From: Lunularia cruciata
Taxonomy: Eukaryota; Streptophyta; Marchantiopsida; Lunulariales; Lunulariaceae
Direction of reading: 5' to 3'
Length of the DNA: 64,000 nt
Assembly (NCBI GenBank): GCA_948567375.1
Contig: OX419760.1
Location: forward strand, 24,056,001-24,120,000
Numbering within the stretch: the stretch's first letter is position 1; each line of letters begins with the position of its first letter. A program made the position numbers and the translations under genes. Below the pieces are notes generated by a model. It ran no database searches and had not been told where the DNA came from. It saw only the letters and a program-made list of their open reading frames with translations. Positions 1-12,490 of the stretch are shown piece by piece.

Positions 1-263
1 TATGAATTTACATTGGTGTTGAATTTGGTGTGCTTTGTCTGATAACAAAATTTCATTTTGACAAAACTTCATTTTCATTAATCTTCATAACAAAGAATTT
101 GTGTGCTAGTACAACTTCATAAAGACACAACTTGTAATGACAGGACTCCCGACAAAATGATGCTTTGTATTCTTGAGGTCAGTAGTAGTGTTGAAATTTG
201 TAAGAACTATATTCCGTCAAGAAAGCTTTGTTAGAAATATTTCAAATATTAGCTAATTTTAAC

Positions 264-513
264 TTTCTATAGATGATTGTTAATTTATGAGATAATTTCA
301 TATAAGCAACATTACCGATAATTCGTCATTAGTTTGGATCCATAGTGGATGGTTAAGGAGTGAGAGGTCAATTGGATAAACTATATTTCTATGAGTTATT
401 GTTAATTTCTGAGACAAATTCGTATAAGAAAAATTACCAGTAATGCATCCTTCATCTGTTATTTCGAGGATCCATATTGGATGGTTATGGAGTGAGAGGT
501 CAATCGGATAAAA
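264..513. repeat. Diverged tandem duplication, about 122-128 bp unit
   Basis: Two adjacent copies (about 264-385 and 386-513) share blocks such as ATTGTTAATTT, GGATCCATA, GGATGGTTA and GAGTGAGAGGTCAAT in the same order, with substitutions and a small insertion in the second copy. No ORF runs through them. The rest of 1-1585 shows no gene that I recognise and is AT-rich intergenic sequence. Confidence 0.75.
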
Positions 514-1584
514 GTACTTACGGATCTTTGGAATCAGTTAAACAGAATAAATATGAAAGTATTTACGGATAAACAAACAAATCAGTTTATGAAAATTATT
601 TATGGGAATTATAAGTATTTTTCAAGAATATTAGACATGAAGTAAAGCCCTTTCAAATTTGGGCTCGGAATCCATCAGTCCAGAAAGCGGGGTTGGCCAC
701 CAATGGGTTTCTCATAGCCTTGTATTATTAATCTAGACCCAATGGGAGCCTGCATGGCGCTACCCGAACTAAATTTTTTTATTCTTTTTGCTTAGCACGT
801 TTTTAGTACTCCCAGGGCCGAGCCCCAAATAAGTGTCAAAGAGCCCAAGATTGATAACTATGAACAGAGACCACTACTATAATATAATAAAGATTAGTAT
901 TATAGTGTTACGAGTTTCCTAAAGTTTCGTACGGATGTCCATACAACCTTTGGAGGGTGTGTTTGGAGGTGACCAGCATGGGTCTTATCCCTTCCCAATA
1001 GTTATTGTACTTATTTGTAATTAAATATTCTTAAAATTATTTCCCTAAAAGATTTAGATTTGTGAGCTTTGAAATGTTGTGGGAATTATTACTAGAAATT
1101 ATCATCCACTCTTGGTCCCATAATTGTTCGTAAATTTAGAACTGAATCCCGTAGTGTACCTCTCATAAGTTCCCATAATACTTTATAGGGGAAATTTCCA
1201 AATGCCTTACTTAAAAAAACAATTCTTCAAAATATTTCATTTACATTTTAAATTCTCACCATTCATGTTGCTATGTTTATCGATTTGGCTGAGATATTGT
1301 TGCGACGCTGCGTGAGTTGAAGCAGGCATAAGAGGAAGAGATTCCGATAATAACTTTTGTTAGGTGTAGCATCCTCGAGAATACGTTTTTTAGCAGGGCA
1401 GTTTGGAAAATTCCACTACTTTATATGGATAGCAATGATAGTTTATATGCGATTGTTATGGGCACCCATACAATCTCATTGAACCCCTTCTCTGTACCTG
1501 CTCTTGAAGATGATTCAACAGAGGAGGGAGGAAAGCCCAAGGGTCTAGATAAACTAGTATACCATAGTTTCCATATACACTTCT

Positions 1585-1860
1585 TCCAAGTGTAGACCAT
1601 ATGATTTGCATAGCGTAGATATATTAGATGTTATGATTCCTCTTATCGAAATCATGCTTAGCCCCATTTTACCCGCTATGTTTCTACTTGTACGGCTTGT
1701 GGGGTACAGTAATCCCCATCCTTCTTGTTATCCTGGGGCTTAGCCCCATGTTACTTTTTTGTCTCTCCCTTGTACGGCTTGATGGGGTCTTCCCATCCTT
1801 CATTTTTCCTACGCGGTCGCCTTTTTCTCTTGTTATCCTACTTGGTTGCCTTCTCTTGAG
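1585..1860 (+). mobile_element. 3'-end remnant of the RLE-type LINE
   Basis: From about 1590 the sequence matches the end of the intact LINE copy near 53300-53450: a block around GTGTAGACC..TTGCATAG, then GGGGCTTAGCCCCATG, TCTCTCCCTTGTACGGCTTGATGGGG and a CTTCCCATCCTTC tail. The tail motif occurs twice here (about 1660-1735 and 1735-1810), as in the copy at 10.7-10.9 kb. No coding capacity remains. It lies directly upstream of the AP-4 epsilon promoter region. Confidence 0.6.
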
Positions 1861-3191
1861 GAAACTACTGTGCTATAGTTCGACAACAGTACCACTGTAC
1901 TGTTCGTCGAATTTCTTCCCAAGACCAGGACTTCATGCATCACTTTCACACGTTTCGCGCAGATACGAACCCAGACCAACGTCGTCGCGAAATAATGCAG
2001 GGAGGCAGGAGGAGAAGTCATGACGGGACTCACGAGTCGGACCGGGAGTTGCACGCCCGCGCCGCAAGCAAGAAACTTCCGAGTGGTATATGGCACATCC
2101 GAACTTGTCCCGTCGCAGCAGCAGTGACGTTGTGCTTTGCTTCGTTTCACTTCGTCTGAATCGTCCCGTCTCTCGCGTTTGGGTCTCACTCGAGGCAGCG
2201 GAGAGAGTCAGAGTCCATGTAAATCATGCGCTGCCATTTCCTTTGGTAGAAAGAGGCAGGCAGGCAAGCAAGCCATCGTGAAAGGAAACGGGCCCGAGGT
2301 CGTCGTAGCCCGCAGTTCCTCCTCTTGCGCTTCCTTACCTGCCCTGCCCCGTCCCGTCCCTCCTTCATTGATTCCATTTCCCCATCCTTCTTAGCTTTCC
2401 TTCTCTTCTCTTCCTGTTCCTTTCCTGTTCAGTCTGCTTGACGGACCATTGTGCAACCGGACCAGCTGATTGATGATTGACATCTGGTTTCTGGTTTACC
2501 GAATCAGCGCTTTGCAGGTGCGATCGAGAAGGAGACCCAGCTCTGTGAGGAGACGCGAAAGTTTGAGATCGTGTGGTTCTTTAAATTGTGCGATCGTTTG
2601 ATGCGGATGAGCTTGGCAGTGAGGGGAGAGAACAATTGTGAGTTGCACCGATTGCTGGGGGGGAGATTGCGACCAGAAGAGAGAGGCTGTGGCTGGAAGG
2701 AAGCAGGGGACGTAGCTTTGTCGAAGGTGGAGGTGGTTTAGGATAAGAGTGTTGGTGGATAGCTGAAATCGGAACAGTCAGGTGTGCAGGGTACCGACGG
2801 GAGGTTTATCGTGGTCGAATTTGAGTTAGTAACCTGGTAGAAAATGCACGATATGGTCCATTTACTATGCGGAAGGGAAAGATGGAGAAGATCTATCTGA
2901 AAGAACCTTTCAGTTTGCATTTGTTACAAAGCTTTTCGGGGGCAGGTGATGCGGCAGCTCTAAATAAGCGGTTTTGAGCACTGACAATGTGTATGGTTCT
3001 ATGCAATCTCTAGATTCAAGGTGAGGTAGCTGTCAATCAGCAGAGCACGGCGTGTTTTAGGGCATCAGTCGGTAGGGAAGAGCCAGACCACGTTGGATCT
3101 AGGTCTTAGAGAGATTGTCAATTTCAACACCCTCTCCCTAACCCAATAAGTCACACTGGAGCAGCTAAAGATTATAGGTAGGGAGCTCGCT
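1861..3191 (+). promoter_or_regulatory. Promoter and 5' leader region of AP-4 epsilon
   Basis: This stretch is richer in GC than the flanking DNA. It has a pyrimidine patch around 2390-2430 (CTTTCCTTCTCTTCTCTTCC), typical of plant TATA-less core promoters. Several short ORFs on both strands lack family features and look like leader noise, though some could be upstream ORFs. A strong donor-like AG|GTGAGG at 3019-3024 and an acceptor-like TAG at 3179-3181 allow an optional leader intron. No TATA box could be assigned with confidence. Confidence 0.4.
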
Positions 3192-6100
3192 ATGGGCTCC
3201 CAGGTAGGATGGGGGACGTCAAAAGAGTTCACCGACATTGTTAAGGCTATTGGAGAAGCGAAGTCTAAAGCTGAAGAGGAGCGAATCGTCACTGCTGAGA
3301 TTGAGATTTTGAAGAAGAAAATTGCAGAGCCTGATGTACCGCGCAAGAAAATGAAGGAATACATTATTCGCCTTGTCTACGTGGAAATGCTGGGCCACGA
3401 TGCATCATTTGGCTACATTCATGCGGTTAAAATGACCCATGATGATAATCTTCTGTTAAAAAAGACAGGTTATCTCGCAGTCACACTTTTTTTGAATGAA
3501 GATCACGATCTTATCATACTCATTGTAAATACAATCCAGAAAGATCTGCGTTCAGATAATTACCTTGTTTGTTGTGCTGCGCTCACGGCGGTTTGCAAGC
3601 TTATCAACGAGGAAACAATTCCTGCGGTTCTCCCTCAAGTGGTAGACTTATTGCAGCATCCTAAGGAGCTGGTGAAGAAGAAAGCAGTGATGGCGTTGCA
3701 TAGATTTTATCAGAGAGCACCTCACACAGTCTCGCACCTCCTTCCTAAACTTGAAAAGGTAACTTCAATTCACGATTGCTGTCAGCTGTGACTCGGAAAG
3801 CGAAACACTTTTGCTGTTAATAATCTTAATGTTGTCCTTGGTGAGGAATATATCTCTTATTGCGATGTGCTAGTAATTTCCGAAAAGTTGAAGCCGTTGT
3901 GGTTACGGGGGAGTTACGTTGTTTCAAGTTATACTATGGGGTCCATCTTCGTATGTTTTGTATGACAACCATCTTCTTGAATGGTAACATCTCTAGGGTT
4001 GTAACGGGGGACATAATTGCCAGTCGTTGTGTTCTGAAGTTGTACTGCATTTGTCGATTCTCCACCTTAGAGCTGGCAGTAATTTTGATTCTTTGCCATT
4101 AGAAGTCTGGAGTTTACCTGGTAAATAGAACGTGATCCCTGGACAGAATTTCAGCTTGACAGTATCAGGGAAGCAGGTCTTTTCCCTAGAAACTGCAAAG
4201 GGAACACAGAAAAATAAAAGAATACCTCAGTTGAGTGCTTGTTGAGTGCTTGAAGACTTAGGTTTATACAGATATTCTAATATATCTGTGGAATCTCCAC
4301 AGTAACTCGTTTGTCTCTGTGCACTAACGCATTAGTTATGTGTTGGTATGATGTATTCGTGCCTTGTATCAGGCTGACTGGAATTAAACTCTTAGATCAA
4401 CACACTCGGAGCTGGGCCATCTGTTGGTGTCAGAATTTCAGTGATTATCGCTCTGTGCTCCTCATCCTTCTGCTTATCATTGACTTGCGGTGTATGCAGG
4501 CGGTGTACGACACAGATCCTAGTGTTATCAGTGCCGCACTGTGTGCCCTTTTCGACCTCATCACTGCAGATGCTCGGCCTTACAAGCAAATGACTGCTGC
4601 GTTCGTAAATATCTTGAAGCAAGTTGCAGAGGGTAGATTTCCGAGGCCTTACGATCGGAACGGAATTCCAGCCCCCTTTATACAGGTGAATGGTTACTTT
4701 CGACCTTCCTGCATAGGGTAGCCATACATCTCTTGTTCCGGACCACTAGGTATATATCGAGCCGGAATCTTCTCTGTCAATGAGGCTTGTGTTTATGATA
4801 CTATCTCAGACAGGCTTCTTATGTTCGTGCTCTTTGGCACCTTGGTCGTATCTTACATCTCTTGTTGCCCTCAATTCAGATAAAATTATTAAAGATTCTG
4901 GCGCTACTCGGTGCTGGGGACAAGCCGATGAGTGATAATATGTACAGTGTGTTGCAAGTTGTGATGAGGAAAAGTGATTCAAACTCAGTTATTGGAAATG
5001 CTGTTCTTTACGAGAGCATCTGCACGATTACCGCTATCCATCCCCATCCCAAGCTCCTGGAGACTGCTGCCGAAATAACATCCAGGTTTTTAAAGGTGTA
5101 CTTTTACCGGCTGGTCTCTTATATTTGGCTTTCGAAATTTTGGTTCTTGACCCGGATACGCTGTTCTAGCTGCTATTACGTGCATGTTTGTTCGAACGAA
5201 ATAAGAAGGGATTGAAACTGGTGAACCAACTTTGATTCTTGACATATGGCTCATTGACTGCGAATTTCCTGCCAGAATTTGAATTTTGAGGTCTTAATCA
5301 ACCATACCTCCTCACGCTATCTGCTTCTGTACTTTGTTTCAGGATGCCAATCACAACCTCAAGTATATGGGCATTGATGCACTAGGAAGAGTTATCAAGA
5401 TTAATCCGGAGTTTGCTGAAGAGCACCAGCTTGCTGTTATTGACTGCCTTGAGGTACAAATGAAATATTAAGGATGGGAGCTGTCTACTTTTTTCCTCTT
5501 AGATGCTTGGTTCTTGACGCAGGATCAGAGCATGATCCTCTTGAAAGATATTGTTATCCGCCAAACGTCTGGGCCTCGAGCAACTCATCTTTCAGAAGTT
5601 TGGATTTCCGTTCTAACTTCTTGCCAATTTTCGTAATATTTGCTCTTTCCGATAGTGAAATCAGAGAGTCTGAAGCACAGGAGCGGCACGACTTCTTGTC
5701 AACAAGACGATTGAATTTTCGTTCCAGAGATGAAAGTTCAGAGTCGAAAGTTTTGGGTTGAAGCGTATTTGGAACTTCAAAAGATTGACAGTCTGAACAC
5801 CAACTACAATCCTTTCTTCCTGTAGGATCCGGATGACACACTGAAAAGGAAGACTTTGGATCTACTGTACAAGATGACAAGATCCTCAAATGTGGAGGTT
5901 ATTGTGGAACGTATGATAGGCTACATGCGCACTATAAACGACTCACATAACAAGACAGAAATTGCATCTCGAATCATTGAACTAGCTGAGCGATTCGCCC
6001 CCAGCAATCATTGGTTTATCCAGGTGGGTGCTGGAGAGCTTTTACTTGGTCTTTGATGGAACTAGCTATATTTATTGCTCTATGTGTGATCAGACCTGAG

Positions 6101-9100
6101 GTTTTTATGTGGATAATGTTATGTGAACTTGAAGGTTCAGACGGAATGATATGAAAATACCGTCATCTAATGCAGTCATCTGTTATGTGCTTCTGGACTA
6201 GCAGACCATGAATCAGGTCTTTGAGCTTGCTGGAGATCTCGTCCCTGTCAAGGTCGCACATGACCTCATGCGCCTGATAGCAGAAGGAGCTGGTGAAGAG
6301 GATGAGGATGCTGATAGTCAGCTACGATCATCCGCAGTAAGCCCGTCTCGGTTTGTTGAGAGATTGAATTTCAGATTGCAGTATTCCCGGAACGTTCCAT
6401 CTGGGCTCTTCATCATGGCCGGAGATACGCCTATTTCTATGGTCCAAGTCTAACTGACTTTGAGATTGTTCTCTCATCAGGTAGAATCATATCTTCAAGT
6501 ACTCGGGGAGCCGAAACTTCCTTCCATTCTTCTCCAGGTAAGACTTTGGGGCACCTTATCCACATTAGATCATTGAAGTCCATGCTAACGAGGAGATGTG
6601 TGCAATTAAGAACGCACTTCGGAGGTCATACCTCAGACTGGAATAATGACTAAGTTATTTTGTAAAAAAGTAGTAGATTGTGTAATCGTGCATTCAATAT
6701 TGTCACTGGCCTTACTCAAATGACGTGGATCGGAACGTGCTTAAGTTTTTCAAATAGTTTGCGGTGCTAAAGGATAGCAAGGTTGGATTGAGAATTTCAA
6801 GTCAGTTAGTTGCCTGGTTCTCTTGGATACATGTTCTGATAACTTGGATAAGGAACTGTCATCTCCGCACTATGGTTATCCTCAGTTCCCTGCTATCAAT
6901 CAGCAACTGACTCGTGCTGCGTTTGGAAGTCTGTTTCCTGTGTGAAACACGTAGCTATTTCAATTATAATTATACTTCAGAAATTTAAGCTGACGAACAC
7001 TTCCCTGAGAATCTTTCATATACACAAACATGCTGAAATGTTCGTTCTCAGTTTGACTACTATAAAAACTATACTGTTGTACAGGTTATCTGCTGGGTAC
7101 TTGGAGAGTATGGCATAGCGGATGGGAACTACTCTTCTATGGAGATTATTGGGAAGCTATGTGATGTCATCGAAGCACACCCCGGGGACGACGTTGTGAA
7201 GGTCAGCAAAATCGTCATCGTGTGAAGGCGTGGATAACGGAGTTTGTCCATTGTTGATCACATTTGCCTCACAGCAATTATGGGAAAAATATCTCGTTAC
7301 ACTGCACAGTGTTACAAAGAGTTGCTGTCGAGTGTCGAGTGTCCTAGTTCTGCCGATGGCCTTTTATTTTCAGTGAACAGATCAAGTTGGCAATAAATTC
7401 ATTCATTAGAAGCTAGCTGGTTATTTCGTTTTATATTTTCTCTCGATAGTTCTGCTTTTGTCTCGGGGTCTTTATTCAACAACTTATCAATTTGACGTTA
7501 AGATGATGATCTGTCCGTCAGGGATACGCTATAACTGCCATCACGAAGATATGCGCGTTTGAGATAAGTGGTGGTAAAAGAGTTCAACTTCACCCAGAGG
7601 TGAGTCGCAACCGTGTTGATGTCCTTGGCTAAAATTTAGTCCTTTGCTGGTATCCTGGCTTTTGATCAAGTTTGTATTTAACTGGGTCATATTAGGATTG
7701 AGAAGTAAAGTCTTTAGCCCAGATGGCCTCGTTGGATGGTCCAGACACTTGATGTTTCTTGATGGCACCGCTTTCTTGGTGTGGTCCTATAGCGAAGCTT
7801 TATTTCAAGTATGTCTACGGTCAGAGTCTACGGTCAGGCTCAGCGTAACTCCGTAACGCTGCGCCTGACCGTAACAGAATTAGTGGAGTCGATGGTAATC
7901 GGCAACGTTGTTTGAGTTTTGGTTTACTAGTATTAGTTCTTCTGTTTCTGAATCTGCATTGTGCTTGGTTATAGTGTCGTGATGTCGTCGACGAGCTCTC
8001 AGCATCTCACTCAACAGATCTGCAGCAACGTGCTTATGAGCTGCAGACTTTTCTTGACCTTCCGGCGGACGTAGTTGCGACTGTCATGCCCATGGACGCA
8101 AGCTGCGAGGATTTCGAGGTACAGTTGATCCCGGACTCTGCTTTTGCCATGTGCTACAATCTGGAAAACTGCCCCAATTTCAAGGAGGTACATAGTCTTG
8201 AAAATGTGATCCGAGAAATCGTCAGAGTGAGTGAGCCCGCTGTTATATAATCCTTAATCAATTGTCACATTGTCTGATACGCACTCTGTACGAGAGTGCT
8301 AACCAGCTATCCTCCTGTCTTGCCTGGGAAGGACAAATCTTGGTGCAGACCATTTTGAACATAATCTTTTACTTACAGGTCCCCCGCAGAATGAGTGTGG
8401 TTTTAAAATTCTGATAGATTTTGGTTCGATGCAAGGACTCAGGAGCATTGCTTCTCATGCATGCGAAATTGACGTTTTGGTTGCAGATTGATAAAAGTCT
8501 GTCATTTTTGAGTGAGATTGTGCAAACTGCTTTGGAAAATGGTGCGCGACCTTATGCACCAGAGCATGAGCGAGTTGACCTGGGTGGTCTTGGAACTTTG
8601 ATACACACACAAAACGGGCCACCTTCTTCGACTTTGAAGTTTGAGGCTTATGAGCGGCCTGTCCTACCAACTCCCGCTCCAACGCCTGTTCAGCCTACGC
8701 AGTCAATTACGGAATATGATGATCAACGAGCAGAGCGGAGAGGGTTGAGAGCGCCCTATACGTCCCACTCCTTGTCTGAAGCACCAGAAATTGATCTGAT
8801 TAACCCAGAGACCAGTCGATTGAGGCTGGACGGAGTGCAGAGAAAGTGGGGACGACAAACCTACAGTCCACAGCCATCTACTGTATCAGCTGATAGAGAG
8901 CGATCAAGTAATGGGTCTGGTGGGGCTCCTGACAGGGGCAGCTCTTACAGTAAAGACAGTGGAGCGATTCCGTATGAACCTTCTCGGTCCGGTGATAGGA
9001 GAAAAACTGTTGAAGTATCATCAGAGAAACAAAAATTGGCTGCGTCACTATTCGGGGGGCCTTCAGGCTCACGTGCAGGGAGCACGGGAAATTCTGTGAA

Positions 9101-9656
9101 GGGTTCAAGGACTGCTGTGCACAGAAGTCAAGTACCTCGAGGAGGCGAGAAGAATCACGCTTCAAGATCACCACAGAGTGCCGCACGGGTGACTGACAGC
9201 GGCACATCAGAGAGTTCCGCACCGCCTGTGCAGTCACCTCCACCTGACCTACTTGATTTGACTGACGGTGAACCAGCAGTAGCTGCCGCTTCAAATGATC
9301 CTTTCAAGCTACTGGAAGGACTTGTAGATCCCCAAGTCAGCTCTGCTTCAGTCACTTCAGCGCCTGCTGCCAAAGCAGATGTAGATCTCATGTCATTATA
9401 CGGAAATGCGCAAGTGTCTCCTTCTCTTGATGGAGGGAATCAGCCATCAGGGCTAATGGATGTTAGTGGGCTGCCAGTTAGTCCCTTGATAGGATTAACA
9501 GGTTTAGTAGTCCCCGATGTGCAGACTGCTGGTGCATCTGTTTTCAGAAAGGGCCCCTCACCTCAAGGATCATTGCAGAAGGACGCAACAGCTCGACAGG
9601 CAGGGGTCACACCCACGGTTATAAACCCGGACTTGTTCAAAGATCTGCTTGGCTAA
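3192..9656 (+). CDS. AP4E: AP-4 complex subunit epsilon (epsilon-adaptin)
   Basis: This is the large subunit of the AP-4 adaptor, which acts at the trans-Golgi network in cargo sorting. Hand-joined exons: 3192-3758, 4500-4685, 4880-5095, 5343-5453, 5826-6023, 6205-6336, 6481-6537, 7085-7201, 7522-7599, 7975-8118 and 8487-9656. All have GT-AG borders and phase 0, giving 991 residues. The N-terminal adaptin/HEAT region holds family hallmarks such as KMKEYIIRLVYVEMLGHDAS, DDNLLLKKTGYLAVTLFLNE, PAPFIQ|IKLLKILALLGAGD and SSNVEVIVERMI. The low-complexity hinge keeps LRLDGVQRKWGR and KLAASLFGG, and the protein ends NPDLFKDLLG as in plant homologues. The start at 3192 is the first in-frame ATG, but conserved codons continue upstream to a CTG at 3156, so the true N-terminus may be 12 residues longer. 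The homology-based call is firm; exact exon borders await transcript evidence. Confidence 0.95.
7829..7873. repeat. Imperfect 21-bp inverted repeat in AP4E intron 9
   Basis: Arms 7829-7849 and 7853-7873 pair at 19 of 21 positions around the 3-nt spacer TCC. The left arm core is TACGGTCAGGCTCAGCG. A direct repeat TCTACGGTCAG also lies at 7814-7824 and 7827-7837. It is intronic and would form a stable hairpin in the pre-mRNA. Confidence 0.8.
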
Positions 9657-10660
9657 CTTTCTTGGCTTGCACATCATATATCATCAGTCTATCGCTGCTG
9701 GCTCCTATAATGAGATCTGCTATGAGTGAAAATTTGCCAATGGTGTTTATTGTCCAATTTAGGATCTGGGGAGGTTGACTTTTGATGAGCAGCTACGTGT
9801 TCGCTAGAATTAATGAGCAATTGGTTGATGTTCCTTGTTGCGTTGTTGAATATCTGTACGTCCAACTGAAAGTCGACAGTCTCATAGAGGTTGAGTCGCA
9901 TTCTTACCCTCCCAATGCATGAAGTAATGCTGCTGACAATATAGAGGCCGGGATAGAGTAGTTTTTTGAGAGCTTAGCATCTTATTCAACAGTATGTAGC
10001 AACTTCATGGCAACAAAAGTGTTGCTCAATGTATTTTGAGTTCTATCTGTGCATATGATGACATATGGTTCAAGCCACTCAGATGATACTTGAAGGAATT
10101 GTATTCTTCGTATGCATCGTAATTCTTGTCTTCAGTTGGTTCCCCTGCAGTAGCTGACACCTCATAAGCTCGGGTTGCTTCAGTTTTCTGTTTATTCTGC
10201 TTGTTATCCCATGAAACTGTGCAAGTTCTTTTTAGCAGAGAAATAGTTCAGGACTTTCTATTATGTATGTTAGGTTGTAGTAATTGTTGTCTTTTTTATA
10301 AATGAGGAAAACTTCAGCTTCAGAGTGTTCGACCAAACACCTACAATGTGGGCCCTTTGGTATCTCCTGTATCGTCCGGGTTTTTCCTGCTCCTGTAATT
10401 GGTGTTTTGCCAACCAGAAAATGTAAGAACACATTATTTTATCAATCTCAGGTCAGTACCAAAGCCATGTTGGCGATTGTAAAAGCATTAGCTGCGAGTT
10501 GATGCTCTTAGACTACAGTAAGCATTAACAGATTCTGGGTCGGCTGTTTCATAGGGCATAAGACCTGTGTAGGAATGCCTTGCATTTTCTTGGTAGGTTT
10601 TCCACATACTTGATGATGTGCTGCTGGTACACTCGACTCTTCCCTTTCTTCTGTCTTAAG
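9657..10660. other. AP4E 3' flank and intergenic DNA, no gene seen
   Basis: The stretch follows the AP4E stop and probably includes the 3' UTR. Short ORFs on both strands show no domain or family resemblance. No repeat from elsewhere in the window was recognised until the LINE tail near 10665. Confidence 0.5.
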
Positions 10661-10664
10661 GAGG

Positions 10665-10925
10665 GGAAAGGGAGACCACAGAGAAAACAAGAGGAATGGG
10701 AAGACCCCATCAAGCTGCAAAAAACAAGAAGAATGGGGAAGACCCCATCAAGCTGGACAAGGGTGAGACAAAATAGGTAAAATGGGGCTAAGCCACAATA
10801 GATCCGAGATGAGAGATCGAATCAAACAAGAGGAATGGGAAGGCCCCATCAAGCCTCACAAGGGTGAGATAAAATAGGTAAATGCGGCTAAGCCACAATA
10901 GAGCCGAGATGAGAAATCTGCCCCA
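10665..10925 (-). repeat. Tandemly repeated LINE 3' tail
   Basis: Three copies of the LINE tail lie head to tail. Each carries GGGAAGACCCCATCAAG or a close variant preceded by an AAGA(G/A)GAATGGG block (plus-strand orientation). They start near 10690, 10728 and 10828. Two also carry the adjoining AGGTAAAATGGGGCTAAGCC segment. Repeat numbers differ among the window's LINE copies. Confidence 0.7.
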
Positions 10926-11604
10926 CAGGATCTAAAATATTTGAGCTATGCAAATTGTACTGTCTACAATCAATCAGAGTATCCAAAGAAACATCACCAG
11001 TGATTGTTTTTCTATGGATTGAAGAAGGATCACCTAGTGATTGTTTTCTTATGGACTGCACCAGTCATTATCTTTTGTAAAGCAAGACACATTTCGTCTA
11101 AATATCTTACAAAATATGAGAATGAGTGGTAACTTTTGGTGGTTAATATGATAAGATTTAGTACACTCATTGACAAATGTGTTGGATGTTGTGTCCATCA
11201 TTCTATATAATTCCAAGGCTAGATGAACAAAAAGGCGATCTTGTTGCATGCTTTTATACTTGAAGACCTTATGAGTTGTTGTTGCATTCCCTGCCCATCC
11301 AAGGGGATGGGTAATCATTCCTTTTGAAACGGTATCACACGTAGGGTCCGTAACCCCGACATCCGTTATTATCACTTGATCATATGGGACCAAGTATAAG
11401 TTTGCCTTGACATATGTATGCAAAACATACGAATGTTCCCTCCAAGCCAAATATCCATTCTCTCGTGCCATAGCAAACATTATGTCCTTGATAGCATCAT
11501 GAGTAGCTATCTTTTGTCCTCCAAAAGGACGTTATGTCATATGGACGGTTGTTGCATCTAGTGTAGAATCACACTCACAAGTGAATAATGAAGATGTAGA
11601 TGGG

Positions 11605-12490
11605 TGTAATACTCCGATGACAAAAGAAGAGAGAAACACATATTTCACATTCAATCATCCGATGCCCCAAAGGAGCACCTTCTCTTTATTATATAGACAA
11701 ATAGGATCTCCTCCAAAGAAGTTACACCATAGGATTAGGTATACAAATAGATGACATGTCAGCAAGCTCCACCCTTAGATTACTTACTTGGATAGGTGAC
11801 ATGTCGGTACTCGTTCCATCTGGTTGGTCAAACAAGCTTTGACCGGAGAGAATCTTCATGTAGGAATCTCAGAATCACGTGGGTGAAGTACCGTTGGAAA
11901 GCTCTCGACAAGACAAAGCAAGAGGGAGGGAAGGCTAGCCTTTCCTCTCTTAAGGGGGGGGGGGAATGTGCACATTTTCAAAGCCTAATTCATCCGTTTA
12001 GGCCTCCGAAATTATCTTCAAAGATTTCAAGTATATTTTGGTTCCTAATCTATTAGTAGAAGTCCACTTTTGGTGATACCTCTTTCTGATCTGTTTAGTC
12101 CATCATGTATAACATCCATCCGGATGTTACCAAACCAATTCTCACCTTTAAATCATATGTCTAGTTATTGGTTCTAAGGTTTTAAAGTCTATTTTGGTTT
12201 TTGCCCTATTAGTAGAAGTACTCTTTTGGTGATACCTCTTTCTGATCTGTTTAGTCCATCATGTATAACATCCATCCGGATGTTACCAAACCAATTCTCA
12301 CCTTTAAATCATATGTCTAGTTATTGGTTCTAAGGTTTTCAAGTCTATTTCCGTTTCTGCCCTATTAGTAGAAGTACTCTTTTGGTGATATTTCTATCTG
12401 ATCTTGTTTGACCATAATGTATAAGATCATTCCAAATATTACCAAACCAAATTTTAAATCTAGATCATATGGCTAGCTCTTGGTATTATA
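11605..12490 (-). mobile_element. Solo LTR of the chromodomain Gypsy family, inserted in the LINE
   Basis: The LTR begins TGTAATACTC and ends TATTATA on the plus strand. It is flanked by the 5-bp target duplication ATGGG (11600-11604 and 12491-12495), which restores the LINE reading across the insertion. It matches the LTRs at 26224-26960 and 32399-33140 but is longer, because an internal block of about 160 bp (TTGGTGATACCTC..TTGGTTCTAAGG) occurs three times instead of two. The orientation is inferred from the full-length element. Confidence 0.9.

Noticed and set aside
1833-2394. Overlapping short ORFs on both strands upstream of AP4E as genes
   Set aside because: They lie in a GC-rich promoter or leader with no domain, and none shows family resemblance.
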